NCBI RefSeq assembly: GCF_005670685.2
Contig: NZ_CP062008.1
Location: forward strand, 1,302,001-1,366,000
From: Mycolicibacterium mucogenicum DSM 44124
GTDB lineage: Bacteria; Actinomycetota; Actinomycetes; Mycobacteriales; Mycobacteriaceae
Direction of reading: 5' to 3'
Length of the DNA: 64,000 bases
The notes below the pieces were generated by a model, which saw only the letters and a program-made list of their open reading frames with translations, did not search any database and was not told where the DNA came from. The position numbers and the translations under genes were made by a program. Position 1 is the stretch's first letter, and each line of letters opens with the position of its first letter. Positions 44,045-52,281 of this stretch are shown one piece after another.

Positions 44045-45058
44045 ATGGCGTTCGACCTGCGTGAGCTGGCAGTTCCGGTGATCGTCGCGCCGATGGCCGG
44101 CGGGCCGTCGACGCCCGAGCTGGCCGCGGCGGGTTCGACGGCCGGTGGCCTGGGATTCGTGGCGGCCGGCTACCTGACGGCCCAGACGCTCGCCGACCGC
44201 ATCACCGCCGCACGCGCGCTGACCACCGGCCCGCTGGGCGTGAATCTCTTTGCCTCGCAGCCCAGTACCGTCGAGGCGCGAGAGATCGAGCGGTACGCGA
44301 CTGAACTCGCCGGTGAAGCCACCCGCTACGGGGCCGCGCTCGGCGATCCGACATTCAACGATGACGACTGGGCGGCCAAGCTCGACGTCGTCGCCGACCT
44401 GCGGCCCGACGTCGTGTCCTTCACCTTCGGCGGGCCCACCGCCGACGAGTGCGCGCGGTTGCGGCAGGCCGGTATCACCACGGTCGCAACCGTCACCACC
44501 GCGAACGAAGCCGCGCAGGCCGTAGCCACGGGTGTCGACGCCCTCGCCGTGCAGGGCCCCGACGCCGGCGGCCACCGCGGCACCTACGACCCGCTGGCCG
44601 CGCCCGCCACGCAGCCACTCACCGAACTGCTGGCCGACGTGCTCGCCGCGACGGAACTGCCCGTCGTCGCGGCCGGCGGCCTGATGACCGCCGACGACGT
44701 CGCCGCCGTCATCGCCGCCGGTGCGGTGGCCGCACAACTCGGCACGGCGTTTCTGCTCGCCGACGAGTCGGGCTCCAGTCCCGTGCACCGCGCCGCGCTC
44801 GTCGATCCGCGGTTCACCGAAACCGTTGTCACGAAAGCTTTCTCGGGGCGCTACGCCCGCGGGCTGCGCAACCGGTTCATCGACGAACACGACGCGCAGG
44901 CGCCGCTGGGCTATCCCGAGGTCCACTACCTCACCAGCCCGCTGCGCAAGGCTGCAGTGGCGGCCGGGGATCCGGATGGGACGAACGTCTGGGCGGGCAC
45001 CGGATTCCGGAAGATCCGGTCAGGTCCGGTCGCCGACATCATGGCCGGGCTCGTGTGA
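44045..45058 (+). CDS. Nitronate monooxygenase (2-nitropropane-dioxygenase family)
   Basis: 337 aa, FMN-binding TIM barrel. Motifs: IVAPMAGGPSTPELAAA (about 14-30), VQGPDAGGHRGTYD with the catalytic His (about 178), AAGGLMTADDV and a C-terminal GTGFRKIRSG region. Oxidises nitronates such as propionate-3-nitronate. The start at 44045 is chosen because the conserved barrel begins there; the longer open frame is the antisense shadow of the VOC gene. Confidence 0.88.
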   Translation: MAFDLRELAVPVIVAPMAGGPSTPELAAAGSTAGGLGFVAAGYLTAQTLADRITAARALTTGPLGVNLFASQPSTVEAREIERYATELAGEATRYGAALGDPTFNDDDWAAKLDVVADLRPDVVSFTFGGPTADECARLRQAGITTVATVTTANEAAQAVATGVDALAVQGPDAGGHRGTYDPLAAPATQPLTELLADVLAATELPVVAAGGLMTADDVAAVIAAGAVAAQLGTAFLLADESGSSPVHRAALVDPRFTETVVTKAFSGRYARGLRNRFIDEHDAQAPLGYPEVHYLTSPLRKAAVAAGDPDGTNVWAGTGFRKIRSGPVADIMAGLV

Positions 45059-45078
45059 GCGTCGTGAAAGGAGCAGGC

Positions 45079-45576
45079 ATGCGAACCGTTGTCGCGATCC
45101 CATTGGCGGTGGCCTGCGCCTGGCCGATCACCGTCGCTCATGCCGACCCCGTCCAGTTACCGCGTTGTGCCACTGCGCAATTGACACCGAGCCTCGGCCC
45201 GCCCGACGGTGCTGCCGGGACGACGTTCTATCCGGTGATCCTCAAGAACTCCGGCGACGCCCCGTGCAGCATGTCGGGTTATCCGTCAGTGTCCTTCATC
45301 GCGGGCTCCGACAATCATGTGGTCGGCGTGGCCGCCAATCAGGACGCGGAAACCGTCATCGGTGTCGTGGTGATCGAACCAGGCCAGTCCACCGCGGCGA
45401 ACCTGGGCATCGTCAACGCGGGCAACTTCCCGGCCGACTGTGATGCCGTGCCGGTCAGCGGCTTGCAGGTCAACCTGCCGGGGGATACCGCGCCGATCAT
45501 CATCGGCCACGCTGATACCGCTTGTGCCAGTACGGCTTACCCAACGCTGCGGGTGGGGCCGTTCACCGGCGCGTAG
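45079..45576 (+). CDS. Secreted DUF4232-type protein
   Basis: 165 aa with a cleavable signal peptide (MRTVVAIPLAVACAWPITVAHA). The mature part starts with a Cys (LPRCATAQLTPSLG) and follows the DUF4232 pattern found in many actinobacterial secreted proteins: VILKNSGDAPCSMSGYPSVSF, then two later Cys. Good AAAGGAG ribosome-binding site. Function unknown. Its end overlaps that of the convergent DUF4097-like gene by 14 bp. Confidence 0.8.
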   Translation: MRTVVAIPLAVACAWPITVAHADPVQLPRCATAQLTPSLGPPDGAAGTTFYPVILKNSGDAPCSMSGYPSVSFIAGSDNHVVGVAANQDAETVIGVVVIEPGQSTAANLGIVNAGNFPADCDAVPVSGLQVNLPGDTAPIIIGHADTACASTAYPTLRVGPFTGA

Positions 45577-46444
45577 TGATGGTGATGCTGCCGTCATCGG
45601 TCCGTGCGGTGATCTGCGAGACGGCACGGGCCGGGTCCTCGGTCTGCGGCACCCGCACCTGCGCGTGGTCGCCCGCCTGTGCCCGCACCAGGTACGGCCC
45701 ACCGGTCGGCACGGTGAGGTCGATGTCCGAGTCCCGATTGGTGACCTCGACGGTGCGCGGGGCGACCTCTTTGAAGTCCACGCCGATGTGACCGTCGGTG
45801 GACTCGGCGACGAACGCATCGGTGACCACGATCGGGTCGCGGGTCTGGATATCGCCGCTCTGCGTATGGATCTCGATCCGGCGGGCGTTGCCGCCGAGCA
45901 CGACGGCGCCGTCGGTGTTGTGCACCGTCAGCTGATCCAGGTCGGTCTGGCTCAGCATCACACCGACCTGTTGTTTGGTGGTGACCGAAAGCCGGTGCGC
46001 CACATCGGGCGGCAGCGTCACCATGATCTCCCCGGGCGGGCCGAAGTCGAACAGCGGGGACGGTTCACCGGTCACCGTGAGGCTGACGGCGCCGCCGTTG
46101 CGGGTGACCTTCAAGGCCTGGTGGTCGTCTTTTGCGGTGTTGAGCAACCGCATCCGGACGCGTGGCTCGTTGACGTTGCGGTCGCTGGTGATCCTGATGG
46201 CGGTCGGCAGGTCGCCGGTGTCGATCGTCAGAGAGCTGAAGTCGGCCGGCAGGGTCTCGGTTTCGGCGGCGACGCGCACCGAGCTGATGCCCCAGGCCAA
46301 TCCGCCGATTCCCGCGGCCGCCGACAGCGTCACGACGACGGCGGTCACCACCAGCAGCGAGCGCATTGCCGACCGACCACCCGGGGTCAGCGCGGGCGGT
46401 GTGGCGGCATCGGACAGTGGTGCGGTATCCAGATTCGAAGTCAT
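45563..46444 (-). CDS. Membrane-anchored DUF4097-like beta-helix protein
   Basis: 293 aa. Cytoplasmic N terminus, one membrane helix (about 28-54), then an extracytoplasmic region of repeated short beta strands with the DUF4097 (putative adhesin/LiaF-like) pattern: LTVHNTDGAVVLGG, IEIHTQSGDIQT, AESTDGHIGVDF, VEVTNRDSDIDL. It follows the NarL-type response regulator by 20 bp in the same operon and could be a target or an auxiliary sensor of the two-component system, comparable to LiaF-type accessory proteins. That link is inferred. Confidence 0.78.
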   Translation of the reverse strand: MTSNLDTAPLSDAATPPALTPGGRSAMRSLLVVTAVVVTLSAAAGIGGLAWGISSVRVAAETETLPADFSSLTIDTGDLPTAIRITSDRNVNEPRVRMRLLNTAKDDHQALKVTRNGGAVSLTVTGEPSPLFDFGPPGEIMVTLPPDVAHRLSVTTKQQVGVMLSQTDLDQLTVHNTDGAVVLGGNARRIEIHTQSGDIQTRDPIVVTDAFVAESTDGHIGVDFKEVAPRTVEVTNRDSDIDLTVPTGGPYLVRAQAGDHAQVRVPQTEDPARAVSQITARTDDGSITITTRR

Positions 46445-46464
46445 GGGAAAGTCCTTTTCTCTCT

Positions 46465-47109
46465 TCAGGATTCGAGATAGCGCAAGACGGCGAGGACACG
46501 CCGGTTCTCGCTGTCGTCGGGGGTCAGGTCCAGCTTGGTGAAGATCGACGCGATGTGTTTTTCGGCGGAGCCGATCGACACGTGCAGCAGCGCGGCGATG
46601 GCCGAGTTTGTCTTGCCTTCCGCCATCAGCTGCATCACCTCCTGCTCACGCGGGGTGAGTACGGCCAGGGTGGAGCGCCGGTGCGTGCGTACCAGGATTT
46701 GGGACACCACTTCGGGGTCCAGGACGGTGCCACCGGTGCCCACCGTGGTGACGGCGTCCAGGAACGCCGGGACGTCGGCGACCCGGTCCTTCAGCAGGTA
46801 GCCGAAACCCCTTGTGTCCGAGGCGATCAGGTCGGCCGCGTACCGTTCTTCGACATAGTGCGACAGCACCAGCACCGGTGACTCGGGATTCTGGCTGCGC
46901 AGCAGCGCGGCGGCGCGGATGCCCTCGTCGGTGAAGGTCGGCGGCATCCGGACATCGACGATGACGAGGTCGGGGTTGTGCTGGTTGACGGCACGCAGCA
47001 GTTCGGTGGCATCGGGCACCCCGGCGAGCACGTCGTGGCCGGCGTCGATCAGGATGCGCTCGATACCCGCGCGCAGCAGGGCCGAATCTTCGGCGATCAC
47101 AATGCGCAT
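46465..47109 (-). CDS. NarL/LuxR-type response regulator
   Basis: 214 aa. Receiver with D8/phosphoacceptor D52 (LVIVDVRMPP), Lys in YLLKDRV; C-terminal LuxR HTH with LTPREQEVMQLMAEGKTNS and VSIGSAEKHIASIFTKL. Overlaps the end of the kinase gene by 13 bp and is followed by the DUF4097-like gene, so the three form an operon. Confidence 0.92.
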   Translation of the reverse strand: MRIVIAEDSALLRAGIERILIDAGHDVLAGVPDATELLRAVNQHNPDLVIVDVRMPPTFTDEGIRAAALLRSQNPESPVLVLSHYVEERYAADLIASDTRGFGYLLKDRVADVPAFLDAVTTVGTGGTVLDPEVVSQILVRTHRRSTLAVLTPREQEVMQLMAEGKTNSAIAALLHVSIGSAEKHIASIFTKLDLTPDDSENRRVLAVLRYLES

Positions 47110-48410
47110 GGCAGTACCGCCGTCACGGTCGTCGTTCCGGTTTCGGGGCTCGAGACGGCGAAGGTGCCCCGCGCCGCGCGCACCCGCTCACCGAGTCCAC
47201 GCAGGCCCGTCGTGTCATCGCCGGTGGTCTGGGCCCCGCCGATGCCGTCGTCGAACACCGAGATGTGCAGTTGGTCGGTGGGCTCGTGGTAGCGCACCGT
47301 GACGACGGCGTGGGTGGCCTGGGCGTGCTTGGCGATGTTGGTCAACGACTCGGCGACGACGAAGTACGCGCACGACTCGACCTCATCGGAAAAGCGTTTC
47401 GGCAGTTGCAGTTCCAGCGTCACCGGCACGCCGGCGGTCTCGGTGCGCTGCACCACCGCCGACAGCGCGGCATCCAGGCCACGGTCGGCCAGGATCGTCG
47501 GCGCGATGCCGCGCACCACATTTCGCAGTTCGAGCAGAGCGGCCTTGGCGTCGTCATGTGCCTCGGCGATCAGCTTGCGGGCCTCGGGCAGGTCCGAGTC
47601 GAGCTTGGTCTGCGCCAGCCCGATCGTCATGGCCAACGACACGAGCCGGGGCTGCACACTGTCGTGCAGATCGCGTTCGATGCGATGCCGTTCGGTGGAC
47701 GCCGACGACACCGCGCCGCGGCGGGCCTGGTGCAGGGCACTGACCTCATGCTGCAGTGCCGCCGTCGGCGATGCCGGCAGGAGCCACCGGTCGATGGCGG
47801 CGTCCACTCGGGGCCCGAACACCAGGATGCCCGCGGCGGCGGCCAGCGCGATGGCGGCCAGCAGCCAGGACAGCGGCGGGGAGATGAAGCTCAGGCCGGC
47901 AGCGGGATCACTGTTGTGGATCGCGGTCGCCGCGGCAGGACCGAGCAACGCGAACGCGAGGAGGGTGAACGCCAGTCCGACCGCGAAGATGTCGAAGACC
48001 ATGCGCAGGTAGCTGTGTCCCAACACCTTCCAGAACCGGCCGCTGCTGACGTCCAACCACAGTTGATGCGCCCAGCCTTGAAAACCGCTGTAGGGCGTCA
48101 GCTTTCGGTACGGGACGGCGATGCCGAAGCCAAATACCGCCTCGCTGCGCACCCGCTCCACCCGGTCGGTGGCGCGGACGGCGTAGACGAACACCAGCCC
48201 GCCGAACACCGTCCCGATCACCGAGGGGATCGAGGTGACGGCGAGGATGAGCAGGGACAGCGGTATCCAGAACCAGATCATGCCGGCGACGGCGCCGACG
48301 ATCATCGACGACGTGGGCACGACACCGAGATCGGATGCGCGCTGCACGGCCGGTGCCGTTGTCGGATGTGTCGGCTCGACCGACGCGGGGTCTGTAGCTG
48401 TTGCGACCAT
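47097..48410 (-). CDS. Sensor histidine kinase, HisKA_3 type with membrane sensor domain
   Basis: 437 aa. N-terminal four-helix membrane region of the actinobacterial 'sensor' domain (helices near 36-60, 64-80, 140-157 and 180-200; YSGFQGWAHQLWLDVSSG between). HisKA_3 phosphoacceptor in ERHRIERDLHDSVQPRL (His249). C-terminal HATPase with VVAESLTNIAKHA and GLRGLGERVRA. Kinase of the NarL-type regulator encoded next. Confidence 0.9.
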   Translation of the reverse strand: MVATATDPASVEPTHPTTAPAVQRASDLGVVPTSSMIVGAVAGMIWFWIPLSLLILAVTSIPSVIGTVFGGLVFVYAVRATDRVERVRSEAVFGFGIAVPYRKLTPYSGFQGWAHQLWLDVSSGRFWKVLGHSYLRMVFDIFAVGLAFTLLAFALLGPAAATAIHNSDPAAGLSFISPPLSWLLAAIALAAAAGILVFGPRVDAAIDRWLLPASPTAALQHEVSALHQARRGAVSSASTERHRIERDLHDSVQPRLVSLAMTIGLAQTKLDSDLPEARKLIAEAHDDAKAALLELRNVVRGIAPTILADRGLDAALSAVVQRTETAGVPVTLELQLPKRFSDEVESCAYFVVAESLTNIAKHAQATHAVVTVRYHEPTDQLHISVFDDGIGGAQTTGDDTTGLRGLGERVRAARGTFAVSSPETGTTTVTAVLPCAL

Positions 48411-48467
48411 GCCTCCAACTTAGGCACCGGCGGAGTCCGGGGACACGGCGTTTTCCCACGACATCTC

Positions 48468-48483
48468 TGGGGGTAAACCCCCA
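48468..48483. promoter_or_regulatory. Small palindrome upstream of the NarL-type operon
   Basis: TGGGGGTAAACCCCCA, a 6-bp perfect inverted repeat with a 4-nt loop, lies in the 173-bp divergent region, 58 bp upstream of the kinase start. It may be an operator or a small hairpin. No function can be assigned. Confidence 0.35.
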
Positions 48484-48583
48484 CCGGTTCGCCCTGTACC
48501 GGGCCTTGCCGGCCCACCCGTGACCAGAGCCTTACCGGTCAACCCGAACCCTCGCGCTGGACGCGCATGCCAGAATCGGCTGT

Positions 48584-49492
48584 GTGCAGATCGGGATGAC
48601 GATGCCAGTGATGGAGCCCAACCTCGATGCGGCAACGCTGACGGCCTGGGCAAGAGTGATCGACGGCGGGCCCTTCTCGTCCCTGTGCTGGGGCGAGCGC
48701 ATCGCGTTCGACAACCCCGATTCGCTGACGCTGCTCGGCGCACTGGCGGCCTGGACCGACCGGGTACGGCTGGTCACCACGGTGATCGTCCCGCAATTGC
48801 ATGATCCGGTGATGCTGGCGAAAGCGCTTGCCACCGGCGACATGCTCAGCGGTGGACGGCTGACGGTCGGCCTCGGCGTCGGGGGCCGGCACGAAGACTA
48901 CAACGCCGTCGGCGCCGACCCGAAGACCCAGACCATGCGCGGCATGGCCGAACGTGTCGCGCTGATGAAGCGCGTGTGGGCGGGGGAGAAGCTCACCGAA
49001 TCCGTGCTGCCCGTCGGGCCCGAGACTGTTCAGCCGGGCGGCCCGCGATTGCTGGTCGGCACCATCGGTCCGAAAACCGTACGCAGCGCGGCCAATTGGG
49101 CGGACGGCATGGCGGGTACCACGCTGGACCTCAACGTGGAGCGCGAGAGCGAACTGTTCGACGTCGCCCGGGAGGCCTGGGCCGAGGCGGGAAAACCCAA
49201 GCCGCACTTGGCCACGTCGTTCTGGTTCGCCCTCGGTGAGAAAGACGAGGCGCGCAGCCAGGTGCACCGGCACCTGCGCCGGTACATGAACTGGATTCCG
49301 GAGGAGTACGTCGACGCGATGGCGCCGACCACGGGCTGGGCCGGCACCGAAGACGAATTGCTCGACGTGCTGCAGAAGTTCGACGACATCGGCACCGACG
49401 AGGTGCATCTCATCCCCACCAGCTCGGACATCGACCAGCTGCGTCGGGTGGCCGACGTGGTCAAGGATTTCACCGGAGAGGCGGCGCTATGA
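48584..49492 (+). CDS. Luciferase-like monooxygenase, F420-dependent type
   Basis: 302 aa TIM-barrel of the bacterial-luciferase superfamily: VIVPQLHDPVMLAKALATGD and GGRLTVGLGVGGRHEDYNAV (about 85-110) are the hallmark of actinobacterial LLM-class F420-dependent oxidoreductases. Substrate unknown. GTG start. Overlaps the next gene by ATGA, so probably works in the same pathway as the amidohydrolase. Confidence 0.86.
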   Translation: MQIGMTMPVMEPNLDAATLTAWARVIDGGPFSSLCWGERIAFDNPDSLTLLGALAAWTDRVRLVTTVIVPQLHDPVMLAKALATGDMLSGGRLTVGLGVGGRHEDYNAVGADPKTQTMRGMAERVALMKRVWAGEKLTESVLPVGPETVQPGGPRLLVGTIGPKTVRSAANWADGMAGTTLDLNVERESELFDVAREAWAEAGKPKPHLATSFWFALGEKDEARSQVHRHLRRYMNWIPEEYVDAMAPTTGWAGTEDELLDVLQKFDDIGTDEVHLIPTSSDIDQLRRVADVVKDFTGEAAL

Positions 49493-50736
49493 GTCGTGCG
49501 ACGGACGTGCTGGCCGGCTTGCCCGAGGTGCGGGTGTGGCAGGAGGACCTGTACCGCGATCTGCACGAGCACCCGGAGCTGTCACACCAGGAACATCGCA
49601 CCGCAAAGCTGGTGTCGGACAAGCTGACCGAGCTCGGTTATGAGGTGACCGCCGGCATCGGCGGCACCGGCGTCGTGGGCATCCTGCGCAACGGGGACGG
49701 CGCGTCGGTGCTGATGCGGGCCGACATGGACGCGCTGCCCGTTGCCGAGGCCACCGGGCTGCCCTACGCGAGCACCGTGCGCGGCACCGACGGCGCCGGC
49801 AAGGACGTGCCCGTCATGCACGCATGCGGCCACGACACCCATGTCACCTGTCTGCTCGGCGCGGCCGCGCTGCTGGCCGATGGGCGAGATCACTGGCAGG
49901 GCACCGCGATTGCGCTGTTCCAGCCCGCCGAAGAGGTTGGTGGCGGTGCCGCCGGCATGGTCGCCGACGGGCTGGCGGACGTCGTCGGCAAGGTCGACGT
50001 GGCGCTGGGACAGCATGTCGCGCCGGCGCCGGCCGGATTCGTCGGCACCCGCAGCGGGCCGGTCATGGCCGCGGCCGACAGCATCCGCGTGACGGTGTAC
50101 GGGCGCGGCGGCCACGGCTCCATGCCCAACGCCACCATCGATCCCGTCGTGCTGGCCGCGATGATCGTGATCCGGCTGCAGACCATCGTGTCGCGTGAAG
50201 TCGCGCCGACCGAGACCGTCGTGCTCACCGTCGGCAGCATCAATTCGGGCACCAAGAGCAACATCATCGGTGACCACGCCGTGCTGGAACTGAACCTGCG
50301 CACCTACGACGACGCCGTGCGCACCGCGGTCATCGCGGCCGTGAAGCGCATCGTCATCGCAGAGTGCCAGGCGTCGGATTCACCGAAAGAGCCGGAATTC
50401 GAGTTCTACGACCAGTTTCCGGTCACCGACAACGACGAAGCCGCCACCGCCCGTGTGCACGACGCCTTCGTCGAACAGTTCGGCGACCGCGTGCTGGCCA
50501 TCCCGCAGGCCTCCGCGAGTGAGGATTTCAGCGACATCCCCCGGGCGCTCGGTGTGCCGTACACCTACTGGATGTTCGGTGGCATCGATGCCGCGGAATT
50601 CACCCGCGCCGCCGAAGCCGGCCGGATCAGCCAGGACATCCCGGTGAACCACTCGCCGACGTTCGGCCCGGTGATTCAGCCGACGCTCGACACCGGCACC
50701 GAGGCACTCGTGGTGGCCGCGCTGTCCTGGTTGTAG
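49489..50736 (+). CDS. M20-family amidohydrolase / carboxypeptidase
   Basis: 415 aa. Metal-site motifs of the M20D amidohydrolases: MRADMDALP (about 75-83), HACGHDTHVT (about 107-116), FQPAEEVGGGA (about 145) and YGRGGHGSMPN (dimerisation/active-site His, about 207). Hydrolyses N-acyl amino acids or similar amides. Coupled to the LLM gene. Its 3' end overlaps that of the convergent membrane-protein gene by 61 bp. Confidence 0.9.
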   Translation: MSRATDVLAGLPEVRVWQEDLYRDLHEHPELSHQEHRTAKLVSDKLTELGYEVTAGIGGTGVVGILRNGDGASVLMRADMDALPVAEATGLPYASTVRGTDGAGKDVPVMHACGHDTHVTCLLGAAALLADGRDHWQGTAIALFQPAEEVGGGAAGMVADGLADVVGKVDVALGQHVAPAPAGFVGTRSGPVMAAADSIRVTVYGRGGHGSMPNATIDPVVLAAMIVIRLQTIVSREVAPTETVVLTVGSINSGTKSNIIGDHAVLELNLRTYDDAVRTAVIAAVKRIVIAECQASDSPKEPEFEFYDQFPVTDNDEAATARVHDAFVEQFGDRVLAIPQASASEDFSDIPRALGVPYTYWMFGGIDAAEFTRAAEAGRISQDIPVNHSPTFGPVIQPTLDTGTEALVVAALSWL

Positions 50737-51167
50737 TCCTTTGGGCGGTAGGCGATCTCGAAGACGCACGCCGCCAGCACGCAGAGTGCGATCGCTTCGA
50801 TCATCTGGATGATCAGCATCGTCCACGTGGTGTGGGAGACGGCGACGAAGAACTGCATGTTGGGGATGACGACGAACAAGCCGCCCCAGATGCCCCACCA
50901 GGCGGCCTTTCCCAACCCGCGGCCGGGGTACAGCCGCAGGAACAGGAAGCACAGCATCGTCAGCTGCAGGACGTATGTGAACCCGAGAAACGGGAACAGG
51001 CCCATGATTTCGGCCAGCGGGCGCTGCGGGTAGTCGGCCGCCGGGTAACTGTTGCCGAACAGTGCCGGTCCCGCGGTCTTGTGGAAGACGACGTCGAGGA
51101 TGAACGTCAGGATCGACACCGGCACCGCGATCACCAAGAAGCGTCCCCACCCAAATTGCTTGCCCAT
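50676..51167 (-). CDS. Membrane protein, 163 aa, unknown
   Basis: About four membrane helices (FLVIAVPVSILTFILDVVFH; FTYVLQLTMLCFLFLRL; a helix near GGLFVVIPNMQFFVAV; MIEAIALCVLAACVFEIAY). A short charged/Ser-rich C-terminal tail lies in the overlap with the M20 gene. ATG 51167 follows a GAAAGGA ribosome-binding site; the upstream part of the open frame is not conserved-looking and is dropped. No recognised family. Confidence 0.75.
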   Translation of the reverse strand: MGKQFGWGRFLVIAVPVSILTFILDVVFHKTAGPALFGNSYPAADYPQRPLAEIMGLFPFLGFTYVLQLTMLCFLFLRLYPGRGLGKAAWWGIWGGLFVVIPNMQFFVAVSHTTWTMLIIQMIEAIALCVLAACVFEIAYRPKDYNQDSAATTSASVPVSSVG

Positions 51168-51346
51168 GACATCCTTTCGATCGCGAGATTCGGATCGTTG
51201 ATATCTCGGTTGGGCGCGCTGCGGGTCGCGGCTTCCCGGCAGCCGGACAGTGCCTGACGGAAAGATCCGGCAAAACCGCGTTTGACCAGCACTTCGACGG
51301 GTAACCTCCGCGTTGGACACTGCCTCGGTGTGGGACGGGAGTAACG

Positions 51347-51988
51347 GTGAAGATCAAACTTGTGGCGCCCGTGGGCATCGCCGCGATCGCGCTGGGTATG
51401 GCCGGCATGACGGCGGGCTCCGCCTCGGCCGCCAACAACATCAAGCCCTTCGGTCAGCAGGAGACGCTGAATGAGATCGGCTATACGGTCAAGGGCTTGA
51501 AGCCGAGTTCGGACCCCGTGCCGCACAACGGCCGGCTCTACTCGGCGACCGTCACGGTCGAAGGGGTCGGCGGCTGGGCCAACCCGATCGTCGGGTTCTT
51601 CAACGCCCGCGCCGAGAGCGGCGCGAACTACCGCGTCATCGGCGGGGGCGTGCCGTCGGCACCGCCCGGCGGGACGACGACCGGCAAGCTCTACTTCGAC
51701 GTCGTCGGTGAGGCGCCGAACAGCGTCGTCTACAACGACGGATTCCAGGACCTGATGGTGTGGGTTCCTCGCCCTTCCGCGAGTGTCGTAGCTGCTGCCG
51801 ACGCCGACGACGACGTCGTCGGGACCAGCGAGATCATCACCGCACCGGCCGCCGAGAGCACACCGCCCGCCGAGGGGACGTCGACAGGCGGCAATTTCTT
51901 CGCCCCTGAAGTCGTCGCGCCGCCGCCCTTCGAGCTGACCGAAGCCGAGGTGGCGTCGCCGGGATACAACGAGGGTGGCCGTCGCTGA
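51347..51988 (+). CDS. Secreted DUF1942 protein (MPT63-like)
   Basis: 213 aa with a signal peptide cleaved after ..GSASA. The mature domain (about 30-145) has the immunoglobulin-like DUF1942/MPT63 pattern: FGQQETLNEIGYTVKGLKPS, LYSATVTVEGVGGWANPIVG, FFNARAESGANYRV, GKLYFDVVG. The C-terminal 65 residues are Ala/Pro/Glu-rich and beyond the MPT63 core. Secreted immunogenic proteins of this type occur only in mycobacteria and relatives. GTG start. Confidence 0.85.
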   Translation: MKIKLVAPVGIAAIALGMAGMTAGSASAANNIKPFGQQETLNEIGYTVKGLKPSSDPVPHNGRLYSATVTVEGVGGWANPIVGFFNARAESGANYRVIGGGVPSAPPGGTTTGKLYFDVVGEAPNSVVYNDGFQDLMVWVPRPSASVVAAADADDDVVGTSEIITAPAAESTPPAEGTSTGGNFFAPEVVAPPPFELTEAEVASPGYNEGGRR

Positions 51989-52062
51989 GCAAGCTCTGAT
52001 TGCGGCTGGGGGATTCTTGGGCTGGCACGACGTGCGGAACCACACGTAAAAGCCTGATTGGG

Positions 52063-52135
52063 TGCCCCCGGCAGGATTCGAACCTGCGGCCTTCTGCTCC
52101 GGAGGCAGACGCTCTATCCCCTGAGCTACGGGGGC
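52063..52135 (-). tRNA. tRNA-Arg (anticodon CCG)
   Basis: 73-nt cloverleaf on the minus strand: acceptor GCCCCCG/CGGGGGC with discriminator A, D arm GCTCAGGGGATAGAGC, anticodon stem-loop CTGCCTCCGGAGCAG (anticodon CCG) and T loop GGTTCGAATCC. The 3' CCA is not encoded (CCC follows). It lies directly upstream of, and divergent from, argS, whose product charges it. Confidence 0.95.
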
Positions 52136-52281
52136 GCTTGATGCTGGCGAGCCAGCGGCGCCGTTGGGCGATCACAGACTAGCGCATCGGTGGCCCGCCT
52201 CCCGAATCGGTGCGGACTGCCTACCGACCAGCAGGTGACCGATGACAAGCCTGAGCAGCTCAGCCCATAGGATGGACCCCC

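Noticed and set aside
52136..52281. T-box or tRNA-sensing leader upstream of argS
   Set aside because: The 146-bp gap to the divergent tRNA gene contains no T-box consensus or specifier stem that I can see.
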